This document shows positions 55,877 to 64,000 of a stretch of 64,000 nt of DNA, piece by piece. The stretch's first letter is position 1, and the number at the start of each line of letters is the position of its first letter. Position numbers and translations under genes: made by a program. The notes under the pieces are model-generated. The model saw only the letters and a list, made by a program, of their open reading frames with translations. It was not told the DNA's origin and made no database searches. This stretch comes from Clostridium ljungdahlii (lineage in GTDB: Bacteria; Bacillota; Clostridia; Clostridiales; Clostridiaceae). The stretch lies in the NCBI RefSeq assembly GCF_001636845.1, contig NZ_LITT01000046.1:1-64000 (forward strand), in the 5' to 3' direction.

Positions 55877-57804
55877 CTTTTTATTCCATACTTTTTCATT
55901 TTTCTATACATGGTAGATCTACTGATATTTAAAGATTTTGCAGCCCTTAATATATTTCCATTACACTTCTCAAGTGCATTTTCAATATTCTCTTTTTCTA
56001 AAACCTCCATTGGAAGCACACTAATATTTACTGGATCAGAGGAGGCATTTTTTTCATAAACTTCTTTTTCTAAATAATCCAAAGGAACCATCTTATCCTC
56101 ACTTAAATAGTAATCCCTCTCTATTACATTCCTAAGTTCTCTAACATTTCCAGGCCAATCATAAGCTTTAATCTTTTCTATATATGCTTTTTCTACTACT
56201 TTCTTCTTACACAAACTTTTAGAATTCAATTCTTCCATAAAATATTTAATTAAAAGCTCTATATCTTCTTTTCTTTCCCTAAGTGGGACAGTTTTTATAT
56301 TCATCACACTCAATCTATAGTAAAGGTCACTTCTAAAATTTTTCTTTTTAATTTCATCCTTGAGTACCCTGTTTGTAGCTCCTATTATCCTTACATTTAG
56401 TTGTTTTTCATAAGTTCCCCCAACTCTTGTAATCTTATTATTGTCAAGAACCCTTAAAAGCTTTGACTGTATATCAAGGGGGAGCTCTCCTACTTCATCT
56501 AAAAAAATAGTTCCTCCATCTGCTAATTCAAATTTCCCAGGTTTTCCTTGCTTTAAAGCTCCTGTAAAAGCTCCTTTTTCATAACCAAAAAGCTCACTTT
56601 CTACAAGTTCTCTAGGTATAGAACTACAATTTATAGCTACAAAAGGGCCTTCACATCTTTCGCTATAATTGTGAATAGATTGAGCTAAAAGTTCTTTTCC
56701 AGTACCACTTTCCCCTTCTATTAAAATATTACATTCACTTCTTGCTGCTTTTTTAGCAAATTTTATTATTTCTTTCATTTTAGAATTAACAGTAACTATA
56801 TTGTCGAAATTATAAGAAGCCGTATATCCCATAACTTTTTTAACAAGTTTGTGATAATATTTGTATTCTCTAAAAGTTATAACTATTCCCATTATTCTAT
56901 TTTTCACTTTCATTGCCAATACACTTATAAGACATTTGATTCTACTACCTTCCACATAGAAATCACATTCTATATCATTACAATTGTCTGCCCTGCCATT
57001 TAGTATATTTTTAAAATCCACATTATGTATAATACTCGTAATATTTAATTTTATTGCTTTTTCACTTTTCAGGTTTAAAATATTTAATGCCTTATCATTT
57101 ATCTTCTTTATATTTAATTTGTTATCAAGTACAATCATGCCTTCTGTTACTGAGTCAAAAGTGGTATTCATAAGTTTATTTGAAATAGTAAGGTCAAATT
57201 GAGTTTCTATAGCATGAGCTGCTACTGTAACAATACCCAAAGTATGCAAATGCGCATCATAATAATTTCCCGACATATTAATACACCCTACTACATCCCC
57301 ATCTTCATTGTGAATAGGTGCTGCAGAACATGTCCATGAATGCTGTTTTACACCATAGTGTTCTGCTCCAATAGTTTGTATAGGTTTATCAAGATACAAT
57401 GCAGTGCCTATAGCATTAGTTCCTACTTCCCTTTCTGTCCAGAGAGAACCTACTACAAATTTCAATTTATCTGCCCTTTTCAGTATTTTACTATCCCCTA
57501 ATGCTTCTATAACATATCCTTCTTTATCCACTAGCATAATTACAAATCCAGACCCTGCTACAATATCATATAGGCTTTTTACTACAGGTTTTGCAATAGA
57601 AATTAGATCTTCATTTTGTTCCAGTCGATAAGTAATACTGCTGCCTGTAAGAATACTATTTCCTCTACCATTTAGGGGATCTACCTCATAATTTTTGCAC
57701 CTTTGCCAGGATTCAGCAATTTCAGGCCGTACTGCACTATTTAAATATCCTTTTTCTATAAAGTCTTTCCAGGCCTTAGCTATAAATTTTATATAGTTTT
57801 CCAT
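55864..57804 (-). CDS. acoR: Sigma-54-dependent activator, AcoR-like
   Basis: 646 residues from the ATG at 57804 (AGGTG site, spacing 6). An N-terminal GAF-type sensor (about 50-190) is followed by a PAS-like region (about 205-310), then the AAA+ domain with GESGTGKELLAQSIH, GYEKGAFTGALKQG (the sigma-54 contact loop) and GTIFLDEVGELP. A Fis-type helix-turn-helix closes it (NILRAAKSLNISRSTMYRKM). In AcoR, acetoin or a related diol binds the sensor. The gene sits directly upstream of a sigma-54 promoter with two dyad sites, so bdh is the likely target. It is next to the ClC gene, which may be co-transcribed. Confidence 0.88.
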   Translation of the reverse strand: MENYIKFIAKAWKDFIEKGYLNSAVRPEIAESWQRCKNYEVDPLNGRGNSILTGSSITYRLEQNEDLISIAKPVVKSLYDIVAGSGFVIMLVDKEGYVIEALGDSKILKRADKLKFVVGSLWTEREVGTNAIGTALYLDKPIQTIGAEHYGVKQHSWTCSAAPIHNEDGDVVGCINMSGNYYDAHLHTLGIVTVAAHAIETQFDLTISNKLMNTTFDSVTEGMIVLDNKLNIKKINDKALNILNLKSEKAIKLNITSIIHNVDFKNILNGRADNCNDIECDFYVEGSRIKCLISVLAMKVKNRIMGIVITFREYKYYHKLVKKVMGYTASYNFDNIVTVNSKMKEIIKFAKKAARSECNILIEGESGTGKELLAQSIHNYSERCEGPFVAINCSSIPRELVESELFGYEKGAFTGALKQGKPGKFELADGGTIFLDEVGELPLDIQSKLLRVLDNNKITRVGGTYEKQLNVRIIGATNRVLKDEIKKKNFRSDLYYRLSVMNIKTVPLRERKEDIELLIKYFMEELNSKSLCKKKVVEKAYIEKIKAYDWPGNVRELRNVIERDYYLSEDKMVPLDYLEKEVYEKNASSDPVNISVLPMEVLEKENIENALEKCNGNILRAAKSLNISRSTMYRKMKKYGIKSVSR

Positions 57805-57813
57805 AAGCATCAC

Positions 57814-59121
57814 CTAATTAATTAAAAGTTTTTCCAGTAAAGTTTCATATATTGGTTTAGACTTTAATATATAAGCAGTCAAATATGAAACTACTGCAAT
57901 AATAGCAACAGGTAAAAGATTGCTAAAAGCTCCTGTCATTTCTATAACAAGTATGCTGCCGCTCATAGGCGCCCTTATAACTGAAGAAAAATATCCTGCC
58001 ATAGCAAGAATTATAAAGATTCCAATGTAAGAACTATTAATATGAAATAAGTAAGCAGCGGCTCTTCCATATATAGCTCCTATTAAAGCGCCTACAGTAA
58101 ATAATGGGAGAAATATACCTCCTGGAGTTCCTGAACCACAACATATCATTGAGAAAATAAATTTGCAAACAAGTAAAATCACAAGCATTTTTATTGCAAT
58201 ATTACCTTTTGAAAGAGACATTATAAGCATATTTCCTTCTCCTAAAATCTGAGGCAGTGAAAAGCCTATAAAGATGGATATTACTAAACAAAACATTGGT
58301 CTGAACTGTATAGGAAGCCATTTTTGCATAGAAAATATATTTTGTGTTTTTACTAACGCTTTATTAAAGACAGCTCCTAAAACACCTATAATAATTCCAA
58401 GTACAATAATAAATAAATAACAATTTAATGGCAACCTGGGTACATTTCTAAAATCAAAAACAGGCTTAAAGCCAAAAATTTGATAGGAAATAAAATTTGA
58501 AGCCACTGCAGCAGAAAATGCTGAAATCAAAATTGTAGGCGACAGTTTTTTTGAAATTTCCTCTAGTGCAAACATCGTTCCAGCCAGTGGAGCATTGAAT
58601 GCAGCAGCGATTCCAGCACTAGTACCACTTACAATAAGATATTTTTCTTCTATTTTTATTCTTTTTAAAATTTTTGAAAAGCCCTGTCCAACTGCTGCAC
58701 CTAATTGAACAGAAGGTCCTTCTATTCCAAGTGAAAGGCCTGTCCCAATAGCAAGAAAACTTCCTACAAATTTTCCTAATATTACTTTCCACCATGTCAT
58801 ATCAAGTTTTTCAAGTAATACACCTTCAACTTGTGGAATACCACTTCCCCTAATTGCAACATTCTTTTTTGCAATCAAACCAATTATATAACCTATTATA
58901 ATTAAAAATATAATCCAAACTGGAATTAACCAATGCTTAAAACCAATTATTTTATAAGCATCTGCTAAAAGGTATCCTGATTTATCCACTAAAAATCTCA
59001 AAAAAGATATTATAACACCTGTTAACATTCCAACAATAATACTTTCAAATATCCTTTTCAATTTAAAACTATTTTCATTAAATAATGCTGCATATTTATT
59101 TCTTTTATCACTTATTTCCAT
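57814..59121 (-). CDS. ClC-family chloride channel or exchanger
   Basis: 435 residues, about ten or more membrane helices. Signature loops: GSGIPQVEGVL, GIGLSLGIEGPSVQLG-like GTGLSLGIEGPSVQLGAAVG, and GSGTPGGIFLPLFTVGALIG. The gating Glu is conserved (GIEGP), as in exchangers. Its C-terminal region lacks CBS domains. It moves chloride, perhaps fluoride, across the membrane. The acoR gene starts 9 bp downstream; no functional link is evident. Confidence 0.9.
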   Translation of the reverse strand: MEISDKRNKYAALFNENSFKLKRIFESIIVGMLTGVIISFLRFLVDKSGYLLADAYKIIGFKHWLIPVWIIFLIIIGYIIGLIAKKNVAIRGSGIPQVEGVLLEKLDMTWWKVILGKFVGSFLAIGTGLSLGIEGPSVQLGAAVGQGFSKILKRIKIEEKYLIVSGTSAGIAAAFNAPLAGTMFALEEISKKLSPTILISAFSAAVASNFISYQIFGFKPVFDFRNVPRLPLNCYLFIIVLGIIIGVLGAVFNKALVKTQNIFSMQKWLPIQFRPMFCLVISIFIGFSLPQILGEGNMLIMSLSKGNIAIKMLVILLVCKFIFSMICCGSGTPGGIFLPLFTVGALIGAIYGRAAAYLFHINSSYIGIFIILAMAGYFSSVIRAPMSGSILVIEMTGAFSNLLPVAIIAVVSYLTAYILKSKPIYETLLEKLLIN

Positions 59122-59474
59122 CTAATTTTCCATTTTCCTTTCTAACTAACTAAATATGTACATATATACTAATGTCATGTTCCTGCACTTCATGTTCATT
59201 GTATCATAAAATGGAGCATATTTTATTCTGTTTTTCCTAATAATATTTTTATTTCAATTATTGAAGTATCACAAGCTATTATTTGATTTCAAACAAATAT
59301 AGATTGTCCTCCAATTGCTTTTAAGTAAATTATTAAATATAATACTAATATAACGCTATACTACAGGTTTTCTAACTTGAAAGTTAGCTTATGTGCAAAC
59401 ATATTTCTACAATATAGTATAAGTTTAAATTTCAGTTGAAAACTCTATATTTAAAATATAATTGGAGGGAAATT
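59122..59474. other. AT-rich divergent intergenic region
   Basis: About 350 bp between the ClC gene and the ABC transporter. No gene or strong RNA structure was seen. A dyad CTAACTTGAAAGTTAG occurs at 59372-59387, possibly an operator for the ABC genes. Confidence 0.45.
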
Positions 59475-60200
59475 ATGATTGAATTATTAGGGGTAAACAA
59501 AAGCTACAATTCATCTTCAAAAGCAGTAGCCAATCTAAATCTAAGTATACCCGATGGAGAAATATTTGGATTTATAGGTCCAAATGGTGCTGGAAAAACT
59601 ACCACCATAAAAATGATGACAGGAATAATAAAAGCAGATAGTGGAACTGTAAGAATAAACAACATAGATATAAATCAAAAACCAATAGAAGCCAAATATC
59701 AATTTGGTTTTGTACCTGATAGCCCAGATATGTTTTTAAGACTTAAAGGTATAGAATACTTAAATTTCATGGCAGATATATATGGAGTGAAATCGGAAGA
59801 AAGAACAGCTAAAATTAAAAATTTATCCAAGAGGTTTGAAATATCAAATGCTTTAGGAGACCAGATTCAAAGTTATTCCCACGGCATGAGGCAAAAAATA
59901 ATAATTGTAGGTGCTCTAATCCACAATCCAAGCGTTTGGATATTAGACGAACCTATGACAGGACTTGATCCTAAATCCTCATATACATTAAAAGAAATGA
60001 TGAAAGAACATGCAAGTGCAGGAAACACCGTATTTTTTTCAACTCATGTTTTAGAAGTTGCAGAGAAATTATGTGATAGACTTGCAGTTATAAATAAAGG
60101 CTCTCTCTCATTTTCCGGAACTTTTCAAGAGTTAAAAAATAAGTTCAATGAAAATGAAAGCTTAGAAAATATTTTCTTGGAGATGACTGGCAATGAATAA
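59475..60200 (+). CDS. ABC transporter ATP-binding protein
   Basis: 241 residues from the ATG at 59475 after GGAGGG. Walker A GPNGAGKTTTIKMM, Q-loop, signature SYSHGMRQKIIIVGAL and Walker B VWILDEPMTGLDP are complete. It is the EcfA/NatA-like export type (ABC-2 group). The next gene overlaps by 8 bp and encodes the membrane partner. Substrate unknown; such pairs export ions, lipids or antibiotics. Confidence 0.93.
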   Translation: MIELLGVNKSYNSSSKAVANLNLSIPDGEIFGFIGPNGAGKTTTIKMMTGIIKADSGTVRINNIDINQKPIEAKYQFGFVPDSPDMFLRLKGIEYLNFMADIYGVKSEERTAKIKNLSKRFEISNALGDQIQSYSHGMRQKIIIVGALIHNPSVWILDEPMTGLDPKSSYTLKEMMKEHASAGNTVFFSTHVLEVAEKLCDRLAVINKGSLSFSGTFQELKNKFNENESLENIFLEMTGNE

Positions 60201-61857
60201 TTATATAGTTTTAACTAAAGTATTGTTGAAAAACGGAAGTAATTCTACAAGTATGAAAAAAAATAGTAATATTAAAAAAGCCGCCCTCTGGATAATTATT
60301 TTACTAGCCCTCTTACCTACTATAAAACTATTTTCTCTTTTTATATCGTCAGCTTATGACTACCTCTACAAAATAGGTCAGCAAGGCTTAATTCTATCTC
60401 TTGGTATATCTTTTACGAGTGTATTTATATTCTTTTTTGCCATATTTTATTCTATAAATGTACTGTATTTTTCAAAAGATATAGACCTTCTGCTGCCACT
60501 GCCCTTAAAGCCTTGGGAAATTCTACTTTCCAAATTCACTGTAATACTCATATATGAATATCTTACTGAAATTTTTATACTACTTCCCATTTTGCTAATC
60601 TATGGATATAAAGGAAGTTATAATCCGCTTTATTTTATATACAGTGCAGTACTATTTTTAATAGTACCTATTATACCTATAGCTGCAGCTTCAATTTTAA
60701 ATATGGTAATAATGAGTTTTACAAATATAGGTAAGCATCGTGATATTTTAAAAATTTTAGGTGGAATTTTTGCAATGTTATTTGCAATAGGTTTAAATGT
60801 AGTACTTCAAAAAATGACTGTATCCTCCCAAAATTATGAAAACATATTTAAGATGATAAATGAAGGAAATAATTCTCTAGTATCTCTTTCAAACAGATTC
60901 TTTCCTGGAAGTACATTGTCTGCAAGTTCTCTAGTATATAGTTCAAGCTTTAGGGGATTTGAAAACTTAATTTTATTTATAGTGTTAAATATTCTTGTAA
61001 TTTCACTATTTTCAGTACTTGGTCAATATTTGTATTTTAAAGGTGCTCAAGGAGGCAGTGAAATTTCTGCAAAGAGAAGAGAACTGGATTATTCAAAATT
61101 AAATAAAACTTCCTCTGCAAATTCTAAATTTAAAGCTCTACTACTTCAGGAAATGAAATCTATTTTCAGAACACCTGTGTATTTTATGAATTGCATTTTA
61201 GCAAATATCATAATACCTATTGTACTTTTTATACCATTTTTAGTTCGACCGGATTCTTTTCACGAATTAAATGTTCTAGTGAATATTAAAGTAACCTCAA
61301 CTACTACAATGATTTGTATCGTAGTATCTTTAGCTGCAGGATTAATTTTAGGAGCTTCCAATTCCATAACTTCCACAGCCATATCAAGGGAGGGAGAAAA
61401 CATATTTGCAAAAAAATATTTACCAGTTTCCTACAGTACTCAAATTATGGCAAAAGTGATTTCTGGTGTTCTTGTTGGAATTACAAGCATATTTCTAATC
61501 TTAATAGGATTGACTTTACTTGTAAAACTGCCTATATACTTCTCAGTTATTTCACTTTTAGTTAGTTTTATAGGAATACTGCTTACCTCCATGACTGGAA
61601 TTTTAATTGATTTGAGGTTTCCAAAGCTGCACTGGGATAACGAAGTAAAAGCTGTAAAACAAAATTTCAATACTTTTATAAATACGATAATTAGCTTTAT
61701 ATTCACAGGTATATTAATATTTTCAATGATTAATTTTTACAGCTACATAAATGAAGTAGCTGTCTTGGGACTTTGCATAATAATGGCAGCAAATTTTATA
61801 TTATATAAAGCTATATGTTCAAAGGGAATCTCTATGTTTAAAAATATAGAAATATAA
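60193..61857 (+). CDS. ABC transporter permease, ABC-2-like
   Basis: 554 residues with about 12 membrane segments, larger than usual for a single ABC-2 permease, so it may be two fused halves. It overlaps the ATPase gene by 8 bp. Central hydrophilic stretches (SAKRRELDYSKLNKTSSANS) separate the halves. It ends before a strong terminator. Substrate unknown. Confidence 0.85.
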   Translation: MNNYIVLTKVLLKNGSNSTSMKKNSNIKKAALWIIILLALLPTIKLFSLFISSAYDYLYKIGQQGLILSLGISFTSVFIFFFAIFYSINVLYFSKDIDLLLPLPLKPWEILLSKFTVILIYEYLTEIFILLPILLIYGYKGSYNPLYFIYSAVLFLIVPIIPIAAASILNMVIMSFTNIGKHRDILKILGGIFAMLFAIGLNVVLQKMTVSSQNYENIFKMINEGNNSLVSLSNRFFPGSTLSASSLVYSSSFRGFENLILFIVLNILVISLFSVLGQYLYFKGAQGGSEISAKRRELDYSKLNKTSSANSKFKALLLQEMKSIFRTPVYFMNCILANIIIPIVLFIPFLVRPDSFHELNVLVNIKVTSTTTMICIVVSLAAGLILGASNSITSTAISREGENIFAKKYLPVSYSTQIMAKVISGVLVGITSIFLILIGLTLLVKLPIYFSVISLLVSFIGILLTSMTGILIDLRFPKLHWDNEVKAVKQNFNTFINTIISFIFTGILIFSMINFYSYINEVAVLGLCIIMAANFILYKAICSKGISMFKNIEI

Positions 61858-61860
61858 TCA

Positions 61861-61901
61861 AAGGACTGACATACTCGTAAATTAGTATGCCGGTCCTTTT
61901 T
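61861..61901 (+). terminator. Terminator of the ABC operon
   Basis: AAGGACTGACATACT and AGTATGCCGGTCCTT form a stem around CGTAAATT, followed by a T-rich run. The convergent RND adaptor gene ends 2 bp beyond. Confidence 0.8.
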
Positions 61902-61902
61902 A

Positions 61903-63168
61903 CTAATACAATACTTTAACTTTATCTCCGTTATTTAAGAATGTTTGTCCTGAAGTTATTATCCTATCCCCAGCTTCTATGTTAGAAGATGTTATTTCCG
62001 TAACTTTATCATTTGAAAGTCCTGTAGTTACAGCTATTTTCTTTACTTTATTGCTTCTTACTGCAAACAAATATGAAACTCCATTTTCAACTTTTATAGT
62101 TTCATTAGGTACCGTCATCACATTATTTTTAACCTGGTCAGGAAAGGACACTTTTGAATACATTCCTGATGTTAAGCTTGCATCTGAATTAGGTATTTTT
62201 ACTTTAATCAGATATTCTTGAGTTTTGCTGTCTGCATTAGGTGTTATAGTATCTATAGTTCCTGTCAATTTTTTATCTGAAAGAGAAGGAATTGTTACAG
62301 GTATAGATTGTCCAACTTTAATTTTTGAAAGCATAGTATCTGGCACATTTACTTCAGCCATAATTGAACTTGAATCTACTATATTTACAGATGCCTGAGA
62401 ACCTGAAGTAATTTCTCCTTGGTGTATATTTACAGCAGATACAACACCAGAAATAGGTGATTTAATTACAGTATCATCAATTTGACTTTGAATTGATTTT
62501 AGTCCAGCTTGTGCCTGATTCACCTGAGCTTGAGCTACTTCCACCGATTCAGGACCAACTTTTTGCCTGGTCAAATCTAAGTTTTGTTGTGCTGCAGAAA
62601 GCGAAGCTTCTGCATTTTCTAATTTTGTAGTAGCATTATCTAAATCCTGTTTTGGTGCAGCCCCCGCAGAATATAAGCTTTGTTCCCTATCATAGCTATT
62701 TTTAGCATCATCATAATTTATCTGTGCTGTACTTAATGCCTGCTGCTGCTGTACAATCTGCTGTTCAACTCCAGAGCTTTTGGTTTTATCCAAATTCGCT
62801 ACTGCAGATTGTATACTTGCCTGCTGCTGCTGAAGCTGTGCCTGCAGCGAAGTTGAATCAAGAGTAAAAAGTATATCTCCAGCTTTTACCGTACTACCTA
62901 CTTTTACGTTTAAAGCTTGAACTTTGCCTGGTGCTTTAGGAGATATGGACACATCTTTATCTGAATTTAACTTTCCCGAATAATCTACAGTTGTTGTTAA
63001 AGAATCTAGTTCTGCTTCAGCAACATTTACATTTTGGATTTTGTTTTGTGACTCTACTTTTTTATTTTTAATTACGTTATGAGCTATAGCAGCTACCATT
63101 AAAACTACTAACAAAACAACTACTATTTTCATAATATTTTTTTTGGATTTTAAAATGTTAAATTTCAT
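61903..63168 (-). CDS. RND efflux periplasmic-adaptor (MFP) subunit
   Basis: 421 residues: N-terminal membrane anchor (about 13-31), lipoyl/barrel-sandwich halves (ISPKAPGKVQALNVKVGSTV and IKSPISGVVSAVNIHQGEIT) around a long Gln/Ala coiled coil (about 110-215), a beta barrel, and a membrane-proximal domain. It links the RND pump to other envelope parts; in a Gram-positive cell it has no TolC partner. It follows the pump gene by 3 bp, the reverse of the usual adaptor-then-pump order. Confidence 0.9.
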   Translation of the reverse strand: MKFNILKSKKNIMKIVVVLLVVLMVAAIAHNVIKNKKVESQNKIQNVNVAEAELDSLTTTVDYSGKLNSDKDVSISPKAPGKVQALNVKVGSTVKAGDILFTLDSTSLQAQLQQQQASIQSAVANLDKTKSSGVEQQIVQQQQALSTAQINYDDAKNSYDREQSLYSAGAAPKQDLDNATTKLENAEASLSAAQQNLDLTRQKVGPESVEVAQAQVNQAQAGLKSIQSQIDDTVIKSPISGVVSAVNIHQGEITSGSQASVNIVDSSSIMAEVNVPDTMLSKIKVGQSIPVTIPSLSDKKLTGTIDTITPNADSKTQEYLIKVKIPNSDASLTSGMYSKVSFPDQVKNNVMTVPNETIKVENGVSYLFAVRSNKVKKIAVTTGLSNDKVTEITSSNIEAGDRIITSGQTFLNNGDKVKVLY

Positions 63169-63171
63169 AAA

Positions 63172-64000
63172 TTACACCTCCTGCATTTCTGGCTGTTTTT
63201 TTCTTTTTTTAAAAATACGATTTTTCAAATTGTCCATCATCAAGTAAATTATAGGCAGTATTATAGGAGTAAAAATAGTTGACGCGACCATTCCTCCAAT
63301 AACTAAAACAGCCATGCTTGACTTCAACTCACTGCCTTCACCTATAGATAACGCCGATGGCAGCATACCAACAATCATAGTTAAAGAAGTCATAATTATA
63401 GGTCTTAATCTTCTTTCACCAGACTCAATTAATGCCTCCCTTAAACTCTTTCCTCGCTTTATAAGAGTATTGGTATAATCTATCAATAAAGTACCATTTT
63501 TAGAAGCCAAACCATCAAGCATAATAAGTCCTATTAACGACATCATATTTAAAGTTTTACCAGTAATGGCAAGTATCCCAAGAGCTCCAACGAGTGCACA
63601 AGGTAGTGATATCATTCTAATAAATGGTGTTAAGAAGGATTCATAAAGTACAACAAGTATCATATAAATAAGTATTAATGATACTCCCAGTGCTTCTCCA
63701 AGAGAAGTAAAGCTATCTCCCATACTCTTCTGATCGCCGCCAAATTGAATTTTATAGCCTTCTGGTACAGATAGTGAATTTAGCTTTTTACCTATTTCCT
63801 GGCTTATAGCTCCAAGGGATCTTCCTTGAATATTTGCAGAAATTGTAGCTACATCCTGTTTATCCTTTCTTGATATAGATTGTGGACTATCAGTTTTTAC
63901 TATAGATGCAACTTCACTTATTGGTATAGATTGTCCAGATTGACTTAACACTTTTATTCCACCTATATCCGAAGGAGTCTTTATATCCCCATCATGAAAC
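63172..64000 (-). CDS. RND efflux pump (HAE1 type), C-terminal part, truncated by window
   Basis: The frame is open to the window edge; about 276 residues are visible. It includes a porter-domain part (EVASIVKTDSPQSISRKDKQ) and the second membrane half (LGVSLILIYMILVVLYESFL, SLIGLIMLDGLASKNGTLLI, and the GERRLRPIIMTSLTMIVGML motif) of AcrB/MexB-like pumps. The start and first half lie outside. With the adaptor it forms a proton-driven exporter or envelope-lipid transporter; substrate unknown. Confidence 0.88.
   Translation of the reverse strand, partial: FHDGDIKTPSDIGGIKVLSQSGQSIPISEVASIVKTDSPQSISRKDKQDVATISANIQGRSLGAISQEIGKKLNSLSVPEGYKIQFGGDQKSMGDSFTSLGEALGVSLILIYMILVVLYESFLTPFIRMISLPCALVGALGILAITGKTLNMMSLIGLIMLDGLASKNGTLLIDYTNTLIKRGKSLREALIESGERRLRPIIMTSLTMIVGMLPSALSIGEGSELKSSMAVLVIGGMVASTIFTPIILPIIYLMMDNLKNRIFKKRKKQPEMQEV

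Overview
The window is AT-rich, low-GC Firmicute DNA that looks like a cluster I Clostridium of the acetogenic (C. ljungdahlii / C. autoethanogenum) group. This placement is inferred from the gene style, T-box leaders, a zinc butanediol-type dehydrogenase under a sigma-54 activator, hydrogenase-maturation genes and a type I-B CRISPR system. No rRNA or tRNA gene was seen.

Layout. 1-5.3 kb is a patchwork of debris and small genes: a broken transposase start, an internally deleted BioB-like radical SAM gene, a PadR repressor with a palindromic operator, an orphan BMC-T shell protein, a YdcF-like membrane protein, a phosphotransferase and a 19-cysteine copper-storage-type protein. 5.7-17 kb holds two chemoreceptors, a cyclophilin, a YdjM-like protein, a histidine kinase whose response regulator is reduced to its C-terminus, a stand-alone Cas11b-like small subunit far from the cas operon, a topoisomerase III and a DEAD-box helicase. 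17.2-29.3 kb is the most unusual part: a leftward, tightly overlapping operon encoding nitrogenase-like HDK set 1, then HypF-HypC-HypD-HypE, then (after a mobile four-helix-bundle cassette) nitrogenase-like HDK set 2. It has a recognisable promoter and a roughly 215-nt leader containing an intrinsic terminator. 29.4-31.6 kb holds a nicotinamidase-like hydrolase, an M50-like membrane protease and an Rpn/PD-(D/E)XK transposase-nuclease. 31.6-47.3 kb is a type I-B CRISPR-Cas locus (cas6-8b-7-5-3-4-1-2, all leftward) between two arrays of 25 and 49 repeat units, with fossil leaders and repeats inside and beside the cas operon. 47.4-52.7 kb has a MITE-like palindrome, a Tyr T-box with a duplicated antiterminator before a sodium:solute symporter, a Leu T-box before a FAD-linked dehydrogenase, and a secreted 3D-domain protein. 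52.8-64 kb holds RocB-type peptidase, a butanediol dehydrogenase with a sigma-54 promoter and activator sites, its AcoR-like activator, a ClC channel, a two-gene ABC transporter, and an RND efflux adaptor with the C-terminal part of its pump.

How it fits together. Stop/start overlaps join nitrogenase-like set 1 to hypF and run through hypE, so these genes are probably co-translated. HypCDEF build an Fe(CN)2CO group, but the nickel-insertion genes hypA/hypB and any hydrogenase subunit are absent from the window. The operon may therefore be a hydrogenase-maturation block joined to nitrogenase-like reductases, or a system in which the two chemistries cooperate; sequence alone cannot decide. In the CRISPR region, a module of leader palindrome, Rpn gene, structured IS605-like RNA element and array is present twice. 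Each leader also has a decayed relative near cas6, so the locus has been copied and recombined several times. At least five related structured elements (2.5, 4.9, 9.1, 31.7 and 43.5 kb) show compensatory base changes and look like non-autonomous IS200/IS605-type RNA scaffolds.
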